Below, one piece after another: positions 25,901 through 33,183 of a stretch of DNA of 43,346 nucleotides. The notes beneath the pieces are model-generated. The model had not been told where the DNA came from and made no database searches. It saw nothing but the letters and a program-made list of their open reading frames with translations. The DNA comes from Lachnospiraceae bacterium. Its GTDB lineage: Bacteria > Bacillota > Clostridia > Lachnospirales > Lachnospiraceae. The translations under genes and the position numbers were made by a program. Position 1 is the first letter of the stretch. Each line of letters opens with the position of its first letter. The stretch is from contig SVEJ01000025.1 in the NCBI GenBank assembly GCA_015057435.1, positions 1 through 43,346 on the forward strand. Reading direction: 5' to 3'.

Positions 25901-28900
25901 CGTACTGTTGTGTGACCCGTCACTTCCGATGGCAACCGGTACTATGTTTGAGAATGATAAGGAAAATAACAAAACATATAGTGCAGATTGGAACTGTACC
26001 TATGAAACAGCCCCAAATGAGGTCTATCCAAACCACTACGGAGCAAGTGATTTAAGGGGAGTGTTACAGGAGTATACCAGTAATGATAATACCGAGAAAT
26101 TTTCAGCGGCTGAAAAAGAGCTGATGCAGTCAACCAAGGTTTATACAGATGATGATAAGCGAAAAGATGAGAGTAAAACGGACTATACTTATTATACAGA
26201 GGATGTGCTGTATCCGGCATACGGAGACTATTACGATGACCAATATATCACGGTAGGAGCAAACAGCGCAGAAAGCTTAAATGGCGGACTAAAAGTAAGC
26301 CTGCAATCAGCACCTTACAATAGCGGAGATAAATTCTGGCTGCGGGCGCCGAACTATGACTTTAGAGACGGTGCGCTCGCTGCGTCTCCGGACATTTGCG
26401 TGCTCATCTACAATGTCAACCGTGAACACTCGGTTGTGCCCGCTTTTAATTTAAATCTGTCATCTGTCCTCTTTGCATCTGCTGCACCGGCAGTAACATC
26501 TGGTGTAAGTCTGACGGATACCATGACCTTCCGTGTGGACGGTACTAAGAAGCTTGCATCCAAAGCTGCTTATACCACAGGCGGTGTTACAGTAAATTAT
26601 GATGAAGATGATGGAAATGTATTCCTCTATGTGCAGGACGCAGATAGTGTGTATTCTGTGGAAATCACAAAGGATACTACAGTGCTATTGTCTGATATGA
26701 CAGGAATTAGTAGTCTGACTGATGAAAACACGAAGATTTGGCTGGAAAAGTCAGAGGATAATGTGACTTATGCTGTGATTACAGAGGATATGCCGAATTT
26801 TGCAGAAGCCGGCATACAGAGTCATACACTTACTTATAACAGCCTACCACAGACTCCTGCATTTATCGTAAAACTAGGCAATATCATACTTACCGCTGAT
26901 GATTATGATGTAACAGTTACAGAACAGAAAGATGTAGGAGACTATACAGCAACAATCACAGGTAAAGGTATTTACGAGGGTACTATTGAAAATGTAGCCT
27001 GGTCTATCAGAAAGGCAACACCTACGCTCGCATGGAATAACCAGACGATTGCAAGTACGGGTAAGGAAGCAGTAATTACTGAACCGACACTTACATTTGC
27101 CGGAACCGATAAACCGGAAGTGGAGCTGGCATACTCTTATAAAGCACAGGGTGATGAAGAATATACAGTCGGACTTCCGAGTGCATGCGGAACATATGAT
27201 TTGAAGGTAAATGTGCCGGAGTTAACGAATTATGCGGCAGTAGAAAAGATCATTACACTGACCATTACCTGTACAGATGCAGATAACAATGGAATTTGTG
27301 ACCATTGTGGTTCCTATGATGAACCGGAACATGAAGATGAATATTATCAGATTGCAAATGCCGGTAATTTGATATGGTTTGTCCAGCAGGTAAATGAAGG
27401 ACAGACTGCTATCAACGCAAAGCTTACAGCGGATATTAATCTGAAAGGCATTGACTGGACGACTATGGAAAACTTTGCAGGTACATTTGATGGAAATGGA
27501 TATACGATTTCCGGATTGAACGGACATAAGTCTTATACACCGAATACACATGGATTTATAAGAACCCTTGCTAACGGTGCTGTTGTAAAGAATCTTATTT
27601 TTACGGAAGCAGACATATTCAATCACGAAGGTAATGGCGCAATTTCTGCGGTAATCGTTTATACAAACAACGGTACTGTTGAGAATTGTGTGGTTAAAAA
27701 CTCTTTAATTCAGCATGGTAATTATGATGCTCTGGGTGTTGTAGTTGGTGTAAATGGCGGCACGATTCGTAACTGTGCTTCAATATCCAACACCATGAAG
27801 AGAAGACATGAAGGTGTAAATAATAAAGCGGCGTGTGGTTTTGTTTGGTCAAATGGAACGAATGCTACAATCGAAAACTGTATGGTTTATGATTGTACGT
27901 ATGTGGAGGCTTTGGGAAATTATGCATTCACCGGTATAAACAAAGGAACTATAAATAACTGTTATTATTATGAATCATCGGAAACACTGGAAGCTGCAGC
28001 AGGAACAGCAAAGACAGCTGACCAGTTTGCAAGCGGTGAGGTTGCATATCTCTTAAATGATAGCAAGACGGATGGCACGCAGAGCTGGTATCAGACTCTT
28101 GGTAATACAGAGGATGAAACGGCAGATAAGTATCCGGTTTTATCGAATACACATAAAACGGTTTATTCATATGGTGGATATTATGCAAATGCATTTACTA
28201 CAGATGAAGCAGGTAACATTTCAACAGAACGTGATGATAAAATAGGCACAGTTACACTAGATGATACAAATGCAACCTATGACGGAACAGAAAAAGCACC
28301 GGTCGTTACCGTGACAATAGGAACTGGTGTAAATAAAGTGACATTTGCAAAAGATACGCATTATACAGTGATCTATCCGGCAGATATGACAAATGCAGGA
28401 GAGAAGACAATTACTATAGCAATGAAAGAGAAAAGCGGACTGGAAGGAACAGTGAAGCTGAAATTTATGATTAAAAAGAAAGCTCCAACACTTGCAGATT
28501 TCGTATTTAGTGCCCCGGAGGACCTTACTTATAGTGCTGTTGCTAAGTCAGCAACCGTAAAGGCGAAAGATGGCATCAAAGGAATGGGTGCGATTACCGT
28601 TTCTTATACGGATAGTAACGGCGAAACAGTATCACCGGTTAAGGTAAATGAGGAAGAGAAACCATACGTTGCTGTAATTAATGTAGCAGAAGGTGATAAC
28701 TACGAAGCATTTGAATCAACCTATATAGACACAAAAGCTGCCGGATGGACGTTCCATATTACGAAAAAGGCTGCCAAAGATGTAGCGACACCGGTAATCG
28801 AGAATTCTATTATATATGGTACAAAGTTATCTGCTGTTACACTTCCGGACGGATGGGAATGGCAGTTACCGGATACGGTTCCGGCAATAGAGAATAATGG

Positions 28901-29933
28901 TTTCGAGGCATCCTATGCTATTTTGGATGATGTAAATTATGATTATTCTGCAATTGATGGATATGATGCAGAGAAACATGCGATTGTAAGAACAGTTGCC
29001 GTTACAGTAACAAAAGTATGTAAGCATGACGGCAAAACAGAAGTGAAGGATGCAAAGAAAGCAACCTGTGCAGTAGATGGATATACCGGAGACACGTACT
29101 GTAAGGATTGTGGAGTAAAGATTGCAACAGGAACAAAGATTGATAAATCAACTGCTCATACATGGGATAACGGCGTTGTAACCAAAGAAGCAACTGCTAC
29201 AGAAAAGGGTGAAAAGACTTATACATGTAGTGTGTGTAAGACCACTAAGAAAGAGGAAATTCCGGTAATCATAGACAAATCGGAAGACACCACAGCTCCG
29301 ATGGACTATGATTCTGCAGAAGATACAGACAAGATTATTACCTCTGCCAACACAGATAAAGGGGATGTAAAAGGTTCCGGTTTTGCGAAATTGCAGTTAA
29401 AAGCCATAGGAAAGAATAAAGCTGTAAATCTGACATGGAAAAAGGTGAAGGATGCAGACGGTTATATCGTATACGGTGCACAATGCAACAAGAAGCTGGA
29501 GAAATTAGAAACCCTTACCGTAGCTTCCAAAGTAAAATATACCCATAAGAAGCTGAAAAAAGCAAAATACTATAAGTACATGGTGGTTGCTTACAAGACC
29601 ATAGACGGCAAAGATTATACGATTGCAACCTCCAAATCCGTACATACTGTAACTAATGGCGGCAAATATGCAAACCCGACGAAAGTTACTGTAAAATCGG
29701 CAAAGCTTACAGTAAAGAAAGGTTCCAAAAAAACCATAAAAGCAAGTTTGAAACTGCCAAAGAATAAAAAGCTAAAAACCCATATCGCAAAGTTCCGTTA
29801 CGAAAGTGACAACACCAAGGTTGCAACCGTAACGAAAAAAGGCGTAGTCAAAGGCATGAAAAAAGGAACCGCAAACATTTATGTATATGCCCAGAATGGT
29901 GTGTATAAGAAAGTAAAAGTAAACGTGAAATAA
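22914..29933 (+). CDS. Giant secreted protein with three DUF6273-like lectin-fold units, GLUG-like, FN3 and Big_2 domains; candidate DGR target
   Basis: This 2339-residue protein starts with a GTG eight bases after AGGAGG (22900-22905). Residues 1-36 are a signal peptide (ILSIVLTVVLMVGLMPG, VSAEE). Three related units follow, starting near residues 49, 477 and 951. Each begins SFDLDGxDDTVGKVYFGT, continues with a WYIAG strand, and ends FWLRA-variable-VVPAFxLNLSSVLF, like DUF6273 domains of the C-type-lectin/FGE fold. Each is followed by a beta-rich linker domain. An Ig/MBG-like part (about 1300-1440), GLUG-like beta-helix repeats (about 1477-1690) and cysteine-paired modules (2033-2117) follow. 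The end is an FN3-like domain (2159-2250) and a bacterial Ig-like Big_2 domain (2254-2339). There is no LPxTG. The variable segments (about 201-232, 676-709, 1146-1179) look like DGR variable repeats. It sits between csoR and copZ, unlike a copper gene, so lateral insertion is likely. Confidence 0.88.
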   Translation: MKNVKTNKPGRRILSIVLTVVLMVGLMPGNMLTVSAEESNSTELSVTAFATPEQLMSSFDLDGTDDTVGKVYFGTSGENPLKWYIAGKDSAQETDNIVLFSAQSLGNSEFGSNSTYAGSTLADTIKGYEYAGNSLTSKFTAAEDSLMLSTRLANKPPNGGSAKLYALNQRDMFTKYITAGEKDDIKIDISYWGNNFWLRASSDNDYAYVAYRGTFVFHDAVNNVYPVVPAFDLNLSSVLFASTAPAATSGANLTDTMTFRVDGAETDNEKITSKATYTTDSVMVDASDSETVYLYVAGNDGTTDWVYSQEVSTDSTIAIETIMSGAKDSSGMAVTPASVDLSRCRIWIEKKVAEDNLVYAVMAREAITSVEVMDITVPVAGTALDVAATCNTTGVSTTTPNVSYTKNGESVSGNAGAYASYTAIVELEAADGYVFTDETTAAVNGKEASVSYDADTGKIAVSYTFDKTAKLPLGNTYFATVDELMGSFDLDGTDDTVGKVYFGTNTTGNSTVPQTWYIAGSDADNSIVLLCDPELPLAETVFEDDCGMNKTYDNSWNCTYETAPSWVYPNHYGASDLRGVLQGYTGNDNTEKFSAAEKELMQTTRIYTDDQKQKDDGSAEYTYYTEDKLYVAYGDDNDNQYITVGANSADSLNGGLKVSLTSAPYTNGGLFWLRATYAGYSSRALVAFPELYVDFRIVDVDLSVVPAFRLNLSSVLFASAAPAAISGTSLTDTMTFRLAGDDKITGNVYYSTDSVVVDVADEEPVYLYVQGNDGTTDWVYSKEISADDTITASDIKNGAKDRDAAAAGLTNIDLSRCRIWIEKKVAEDNLVYAVMAKEAITSVEVMDITAPVAGTALDVAATCNTTGVSTTTPTVSYTKKGGSVSGKARYLADYTATVELEAVVGYAFTNETTATINGKEASVFYDADTGKLTVSYTFDKTAKLPLGNAYYVTKDELMSSFDLDGMDDTVGKVYFGTNGSNKQTWYIAGSDAADSIVLLCDPSLPMATGTMFENDKENNKTYSADWNCTYETAPNEVYPNHYGASDLRGVLQEYTSNDNTEKFSAAEKELMQSTKVYTDDDKRKDESKTDYTYYTEDVLYPAYGDYYDDQYITVGANSAESLNGGLKVSLQSAPYNSGDKFWLRAPNYDFRDGALAASPDICVLIYNVNREHSVVPAFNLNLSSVLFASAAPAVTSGVSLTDTMTFRVDGTKKLASKAAYTTGGVTVNYDEDDGNVFLYVQDADSVYSVEITKDTTVLLSDMTGISSLTDENTKIWLEKSEDNVTYAVITEDMPNFAEAGIQSHTLTYNSLPQTPAFIVKLGNIILTADDYDVTVTEQKDVGDYTATITGKGIYEGTIENVAWSIRKATPTLAWNNQTIASTGKEAVITEPTLTFAGTDKPEVELAYSYKAQGDEEYTVGLPSACGTYDLKVNVPELTNYAAVEKIITLTITCTDADNNGICDHCGSYDEPEHEDEYYQIANAGNLIWFVQQVNEGQTAINAKLTADINLKGIDWTTMENFAGTFDGNGYTISGLNGHKSYTPNTHGFIRTLANGAVVKNLIFTEADIFNHEGNGAISAVIVYTNNGTVENCVVKNSLIQHGNYDALGVVVGVNGGTIRNCASISNTMKRRHEGVNNKAACGFVWSNGTNATIENCMVYDCTYVEALGNYAFTGINKGTINNCYYYESSETLEAAAGTAKTADQFASGEVAYLLNDSKTDGTQSWYQTLGNTEDETADKYPVLSNTHKTVYSYGGYYANAFTTDEAGNISTERDDKIGTVTLDDTNATYDGTEKAPVVTVTIGTGVNKVTFAKDTHYTVIYPADMTNAGEKTITIAMKEKSGLEGTVKLKFMIKKKAPTLADFVFSAPEDLTYSAVAKSATVKAKDGIKGMGAITVSYTDSNGETVSPVKVNEEEKPYVAVINVAEGDNYEAFESTYIDTKAAGWTFHITKKAAKDVATPVIENSIIYGTKLSAVTLPDGWEWQLPDTVPAIENNGFEASYAILDDVNYDYSAIDGYDAEKHAIVRTVAVTVTKVCKHDGKTEVKDAKKATCAVDGYTGDTYCKDCGVKIATGTKIDKSTAHTWDNGVVTKEATATEKGEKTYTCSVCKTTKKEEIPVIIDKSEDTTAPMDYDSAEDTDKIITSANTDKGDVKGSGFAKLQLKAIGKNKAVNLTWKKVKDADGYIVYGAQCNKKLEKLETLTVASKVKYTHKKLKKAKYYKYMVVAYKTIDGKDYTIATSKSVHTVTNGGKYANPTKVTVKSAKLTVKKGSKKTIKASLKLPKNKKLKTHIAKFRYESDNTKVATVTKKGVVKGMKKGTANIYVYAQNGVYKKVKVNVK
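23514..23609 (+). other. Variable repeat 1 (VR1), candidate DGR target segment
   Basis: The segment lies between conserved FWLRA and VVPAF, ending at the variable codon after VVPAF. It is 96 bases long, 6 bases shorter than VR2 and VR3, with the loss before the invariant gcg at 23532. The 20 aligned codons from 23532 keep gcg, gcg, gtg and gtc at core positions 1, 4, 10 and 15 like the other two copies, while AAY/TAY-type positions differ. Confidence 0.7.
24939..25040 (+). other. Variable repeat 2 (VR2), candidate DGR target segment
   Basis: 102 bases between cgg-gcg and the codon after VVPAF (cgg). Compared with VR3 it differs at almost every codon that could derive from AAY, GAY or TAY. 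The flanks, from gttgtgcccgct onward, are identical to VR3 except for the variable codon. Confidence 0.75.
26349..26450 (+). other. Variable repeat 3 (VR3), candidate DGR target segment
   Basis: 102 bases, the same length and frame as VR2. The encoded segments of VR2 and VR3 share only the residues from A-free codons and a few others (A, A, P, V, V, S), although the DNA on both sides is nearly identical. That contrast is what marks the segment as a mutagenesis window. Confidence 0.75.
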
Positions 29934-30195
29934 AAGAAATAAACATTATTTAAGCTGCACTATCAAAAACTTCGAAGCTAACAAAGATTAATGATTAAAC
30001 AGATACAGCGGAGCGATGAAAGTTGTTCCGCTGTATTGTCGTTGTACGCCTGGCGGCGCACGTTTCCAATAGGTGCAAGACCTGGATCCGGCCGGTAGTG
30101 GGAAGATAGATGCCAAGGCAATAATTTATTTGACGAAAAGGCCCAAGAGTGGTTAACAAGAGAAAGGCCCATTTATATAAAAGAATACAAAATAA
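29934..30195 (+). ncRNA. Noncoding region with candidate structured RNA of unknown class
   Basis: The 313-base gap before the copper chaperone has no supported gene. It holds a 14-bp stem capped by a GAAA tetraloop: TACAGCGGA-GCGAT (30004-30017) pairs with GTTGT-TCCGCTGTA (30022-30035), using G-U pairs that hold only in the plus-strand RNA. Next comes GTACGCC-TGGC-GGCGCAC (about 30043-30060). A GC-rich part with AGGTGCAAGACCT and CCGGCCGG follows, and then AAGGCCCA appears twice (about 30138 and 30164). No U-run follows, so it is not a terminator. It may be a structured RNA or an intron or mobile-element remnant; I cannot name it. Confidence 0.4.
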
Positions 30196-30225
30196 AATAA
30201 TCACTCAGGATTCTGAGAGATTATT
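30196..30225. repeat. 30-bp inverted repeat just upstream of the copper chaperone gene
   Basis: AATAATC-a-CTCAG (30196-30208) and CTGAG-a-GATTATT (30213-30225) are reverse complements except for one symmetric A/A mismatch, around a GATT loop. It ends nine bases before the AGGAGGA of the chaperone gene and lacks a T-run. It could be an operator or an mRNA 5' hairpin. It does not look like a CsoR box. Confidence 0.7.
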
Positions 30226-30246
30226 AGATAATTAGGAGGATGAATT

Positions 30247-30438
30247 ATGAATACATTAAAAGTAGAAGGTATGATGTGCGAAGGATGTGTGAACAGAGTG
30301 ATTGCGGCTTTGAAGGAGATTAACGTAGTTGCAGAGGTGTCACTTGAGAATAAGTCGGTTTCTTTTGAAGGAGATAGCGAACTTGTAAAGACGGTTGTTT
30401 CGGAAATTGAAGATCTGGGATTTGAAGTAGTAGAATAA
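30247..30438 (+). CDS. copZ: CopZ-like copper chaperone (heavy-metal-associated domain)
   Basis: The 63-residue protein is a single HMA domain: MNTLKVEGMMCEGCVNRV with the metal-binding Cys11 and Cys14, then VSLENKSVSFEG and IEDLGFEVVE. Such proteins carry Cu(I) in the cytoplasm and hand it to the CopA N-terminal domain. The ATG follows TTAGGAGGATGAATT. The gene is 7.4 kb from csoR and separated from it by the giant surface gene, so it now needs its own promoter; no CsoR-type box is seen directly upstream. Confidence 0.85.
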   Translation: MNTLKVEGMMCEGCVNRVIAALKEINVVAEVSLENKSVSFEGDSELVKTVVSEIEDLGFEVVE

Positions 30439-30472
30439 AGAAAGCCATGGGATATGTCCCATGGTTTTCTTT
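30437..30472. terminator. Bidirectional terminator between copZ and cls
   Basis: AAAGAAAgCCATGGGA (30437-30452) pairs with TCCCATGGtTTTCTTT (30457-30472), A-rich on the left and T-rich on the right. It can end both the plus-strand chaperone transcript and the minus-strand cls transcript, whose stop codon it touches. Confidence 0.82.
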
Positions 30473-32051
30473 ATAGTAGCGGAGCGTAGAGTCGCAGTAA
30501 GCTTTGCCAGATACGGTAAGGCTTATTTAACTGCAGACAAGATTCATAAGTGATTTCCTTAGAAACAGATATTGTCTCTAAAATATCTTCTTTGATTTCT
30601 TCGATTTCTTTGCAATGATATAAAAAAGCTGCGCATTCAAAATGCAGATATAAGCTTCGATAATCCAGGTTGATGGAACCGACTACGGCATATTGTCCGT
30701 CGGCAATCACGGTTTTGGAATGAATGAATCCCGGGGTGTATTCGTATATCTTGACTCCGGCTTTCGTAAGTGGCTCATAGAAGGAGCGTGTCATCATAAA
30801 TACGGTCTTTTTATCAGGAACACCGGGCGTGATGATTCTTACATCGACACCACTTTGGGAGGCGAGCGTCAGAGCAGTTATCATTTCATTGTCTACAATC
30901 AGATATGGTGTGGTGATGTAGATGTAGCGGGTGGCACGATGTATCATATTAAGATATACATTTTCTGCTACGATTTCACTAAAGAGAGGGTTGTCAGCAT
31001 AAGGCTGGATATAGCCCTCTTGTTTTGTTGGAGCGTGTTCTTTCAATATCTGTGGCGTGGCACGATATTGTTCGTAATTGATGGGTTCCTTAGAGAGATA
31101 TCGCCAGAATTGGAGAAACATCACTGTAAAATTCCATGTCGCTTCCCCTTTTATCATAATACCGTTATCTTTCCAATAACCGTTTAGTTTCTGCCGCTGA
31201 TTGATGTATTCGTCTGCAAGATTGATTCCGCCGGTAAATGCCGTATGGCCGTCAATGACCATGATTTTCCGGTGGTCACGGTTATTGAGTCTAAGAGATA
31301 ACGTAGGTGAAAATGGATTAAAACAAAAGCATTCGATGCCGTATGTTTTTAACTCTTTGTCATAGTCAGGCGGGAGGGTTCGTAAGCTTCCCATATCATC
31401 ATAGATTACTTTTACTTCCACACCATCGCGCGCTTTTTGCTTAAGGATATCAAGCACACTATTCCAGAATACACCATCCTGAATGATGAAGTATTCGATG
31501 AAGATGAAACGAGTTGCTTTTTCTAATTCATTCAGCATTGCGATGTAAAGTTCTTCACCGGATGAATAATAAGAAATCGTTCCATTTTTATAAACAGGAT
31601 ATTTTGCAAGATTATATATATATTGTGCCTGAAGTGCAGAGTCTTCGTCGATGTCTTGTAGGTGTTGCATGATTGTAGTGTCCTGGGTAAAATGCGTCTT
31701 CGATTCTAAGACGGCTTCTCGCATACTTTTTCTGAATTGATATCTTGTATTGTTGATGGAAAGTGTAATATACAACAGTCCTCCGAAAATCGGAAATATT
31801 AATATTGTAATACACCATGCAAGCTTGTAGGAGGGATTCATATCGGTGTTAACCAAAAAGAATACAACAAGCAAACTGATTGCGGATAATATAGTCTGTA
31901 AATGCAGATATTTTTCTTGTAATAACATATAGGTTGCAATGATAAATACAACTTGTAAAAGCAACAGAATGATAACCCAGATGCTTTTTTCTACGAATAG
32001 TGTATAGTCACCACGTTTGCGTTCTTTGTCGATTACAGAATATTTTGCCAT
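30471..32051 (-). CDS. cls: Cardiolipin synthase (phospholipase D family)
   Basis: Cls joins two phosphatidylglycerols into cardiolipin at the membrane. The 526-residue protein has two or three N-terminal membrane helices (WVIILLLLQVVFIIATYML, AISLLVVFFLVN, LAWCITILIFPIFGGLLYI). Two PLD catalytic HKD motifs follow: HRKIMVIDGHTAFTGGINLA and HSKTVIADGQYAVVGSINLD. Length and layout fit the bacterial ClsA type. The start (cat at 32049-32051) follows AAAGGAGG on the minus strand. It is downstream of the methyltransferase gene on the same strand, but a terminator lies between them. Confidence 0.94.
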   Translation of the reverse strand: MAKYSVIDKERKRGDYTLFVEKSIWVIILLLLQVVFIIATYMLLQEKYLHLQTILSAISLLVVFFLVNTDMNPSYKLAWCITILIFPIFGGLLYITLSINNTRYQFRKSMREAVLESKTHFTQDTTIMQHLQDIDEDSALQAQYIYNLAKYPVYKNGTISYYSSGEELYIAMLNELEKATRFIFIEYFIIQDGVFWNSVLDILKQKARDGVEVKVIYDDMGSLRTLPPDYDKELKTYGIECFCFNPFSPTLSLRLNNRDHRKIMVIDGHTAFTGGINLADEYINQRQKLNGYWKDNGIMIKGEATWNFTVMFLQFWRYLSKEPINYEQYRATPQILKEHAPTKQEGYIQPYADNPLFSEIVAENVYLNMIHRATRYIYITTPYLIVDNEMITALTLASQSGVDVRIITPGVPDKKTVFMMTRSFYEPLTKAGVKIYEYTPGFIHSKTVIADGQYAVVGSINLDYRSLYLHFECAAFLYHCKEIEEIKEDILETISVSKEITYESCLQLNKPYRIWQSLLRLYAPLL

Positions 32052-32095
32052 GTAAAATCCTCCTTTGCATATAGTGTGTGCGAAAATAGGATATT

Positions 32096-32144
32096 TAAAA
32101 ACGCATTTTAAAGAATATTGTGCGTTCTTTTAAAATGCGTTTTA
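32096..32144. terminator. Bidirectional terminator between methyltransferase and cls
   Basis: AAAACGCATTTTAAAG (32098-32113) pairs with CTTTTAAAATGCGTTTT (32127-32143). Its A-run on the plus strand gives a U-run for the minus-strand methyltransferase transcript. Confidence 0.8.
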
Positions 32145-32154
32145 TAAACAATGA

Positions 32155-33018
32155 TTAATTGTTTTGCCAACGTCCTGCTGCACCGCAAGGAAGTACGAGT
32201 CCGTTGTCGGATACCGGAAGTCCGATTTCGTCAGAGATAACAGTTCCACCATGCTTGCTCACTACTTCTGTTGAAATCAGATATGTAAGAACAGCAGGTG
32301 CAAGACCGGTCGTATAAGAGTTGACTAAGAAGAATAAAGGATCATCACTTAATAATTGCTGGCATAGCGCAATAAATGGATGAATCTTTTCTTCAATTTT
32401 CCATATTTCACCTTTTGGACCTCGTCCGTAAGAAGGAGGGTCCATGATGATTGCGTCATAATGATTGCCGCGACGAATCTCACGCTCAACAAATTTCACA
32501 CAGTCATCAACAATCCAACGAATCGGTGCATCAGCAAGTCCTGATGCAGCGGCATTTTCCTTTGCCCATGTGACCATACCTTTGGAAGCGTCTACGTGTG
32601 TAACGCTGGCGCCGGCTTTGGCTGCAGCACAAGTTGCGCCGCCTGTATAAGCAAAAAGATTCAATACCTTGATTGGACGATTGGCGTTCTTGATCAAATC
32701 AGAAAACCAATCCCAGTTAGCAGCCTGTTCCGGAAATAGACCGGTATGTTTGAAACTGAATGGTTTTAGATGGAATGTCAAATCCTTATAGTGAATAGCC
32801 CATTGCTCCGGTAAGTCGAAAAATTCCCATTCACCGCCGCCTTTTTTGCTTCGGTGGTAATGCGCGTTCAGCTTTCTCCATGCAGGGTTTTTCTTGGGTG
32901 TATCCCACAAAACCTGTGGGTCCGGTCTTAACAAAATATAATTACCCCAACGTTCTAATTTCTCACCGTTAGATGTATCAATTACTTCATAATCTTTCCA
33001 ATTGTTTGCAATCCACAT
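32155..33018 (-). CDS. Class I SAM-dependent methyltransferase (RlmI/RlmK-like, PF10672 type)
   Basis: The 287-residue enzyme has the SAM-binding loop VLNLFAYTGGATCAAAKAGA, then VTHVDASKGMVTWAKENAAA and the catalytic motif IIMDPPSYGRGPKGEIW. DPPSYG-type motifs fit RNA m5C/m2G-type methyltransferases of the RlmI/RlmK group, but this one lacks their N-terminal PUA domain. It is likely an rRNA or nucleic-acid methyltransferase; the target base is unknown. The frame extends to a GTG at 33033, but the ATG at 33018 is better spaced from GAGGA and was chosen. Confidence 0.85.
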   Translation of the reverse strand: MWIANNWKDYEVIDTSNGEKLERWGNYILLRPDPQVLWDTPKKNPAWRKLNAHYHRSKKGGGEWEFFDLPEQWAIHYKDLTFHLKPFSFKHTGLFPEQAANWDWFSDLIKNANRPIKVLNLFAYTGGATCAAAKAGASVTHVDASKGMVTWAKENAAASGLADAPIRWIVDDCVKFVEREIRRGNHYDAIIMDPPSYGRGPKGEIWKIEEKIHPFIALCQQLLSDDPLFFLVNSYTTGLAPAVLTYLISTEVVSKHGGTVISDEIGLPVSDNGLVLPCGAAGRWQNN

Positions 33019-33052
33019 AATGGTTGTCCTCACTTGTTATTAGTATACGTTT

Positions 33053-33081
33053 ATTATATAGAGTGAGCGTTGTTTCGTCAA
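33053..33081 (-). promoter_or_regulatory. SigA promoter for the minus-strand methyltransferase
   Basis: On the minus strand: TTGACG (33081-33076), a 17-base spacer and perfect TATAAT (33058-33053), about 35 bases before the start codon. Confidence 0.8.
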
Positions 33082-33119
33082 ACGATGTTTTCTTGTGTAA
33101 AAATATGGAAATCTTTTAC

Positions 33120-33148
33120 TTGTGAAAACCAAAAGAACAATATATAAT
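33120..33148 (+). promoter_or_regulatory. SigA promoter for the plus-strand gene pair at 33184
   Basis: TTGTGA (33120-33125), a 17-base spacer and perfect TATAAT (33143-33148). It is divergent from the minus-strand promoter at 33053-33081. Confidence 0.75.
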
Positions 33149-33183
33149 AAAATTACTTTAGTTTGCTAGTGAGGTGGAGTTTT

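Larger units (their letters stand above)
23055..26530 (+). repeat. Three tandem intragenic repeat units of about 1.3-1.4 kb (unit starts near 23055, 24337 and 25760)
   Basis: Units two and three are about 1.4 kb apart and share long near-identical stretches, such as the region coding YPNHYGASDLRGVLQ and NDNTEKFSAAEKELMQ. Units one and two share an identical stretch around 23935-24000 and 25360-25420 (RCRIWIEKKVAEDNLVYAVM). Unit one is shorter and more diverged in its N-terminal half. The identity points to duplication with ongoing homogenisation. Confidence 0.85.

Noticed and set aside
22914-29933. Reverse transcriptase or template repeat of the DGR within this window
   Set aside because: No reverse transcriptase frame was seen, and the GTTGTGCCCGC motif occurs only at the three variable segments as far as I could read. 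The partner must lie elsewhere.
30004-30035. Group II intron domain V
   Set aside because: The GATGAAAGT loop region resembles domain V, but the AGC triad and two-base bulge are missing and no intron 5' end or reverse transcriptase is present.
29978-30204. Two minus-strand frames of 64-69 codons in the gap before copZ
   Set aside because: The frames overlap each other and the structured segment, with no ribosome binding site; the structure explains the region better than a gene.
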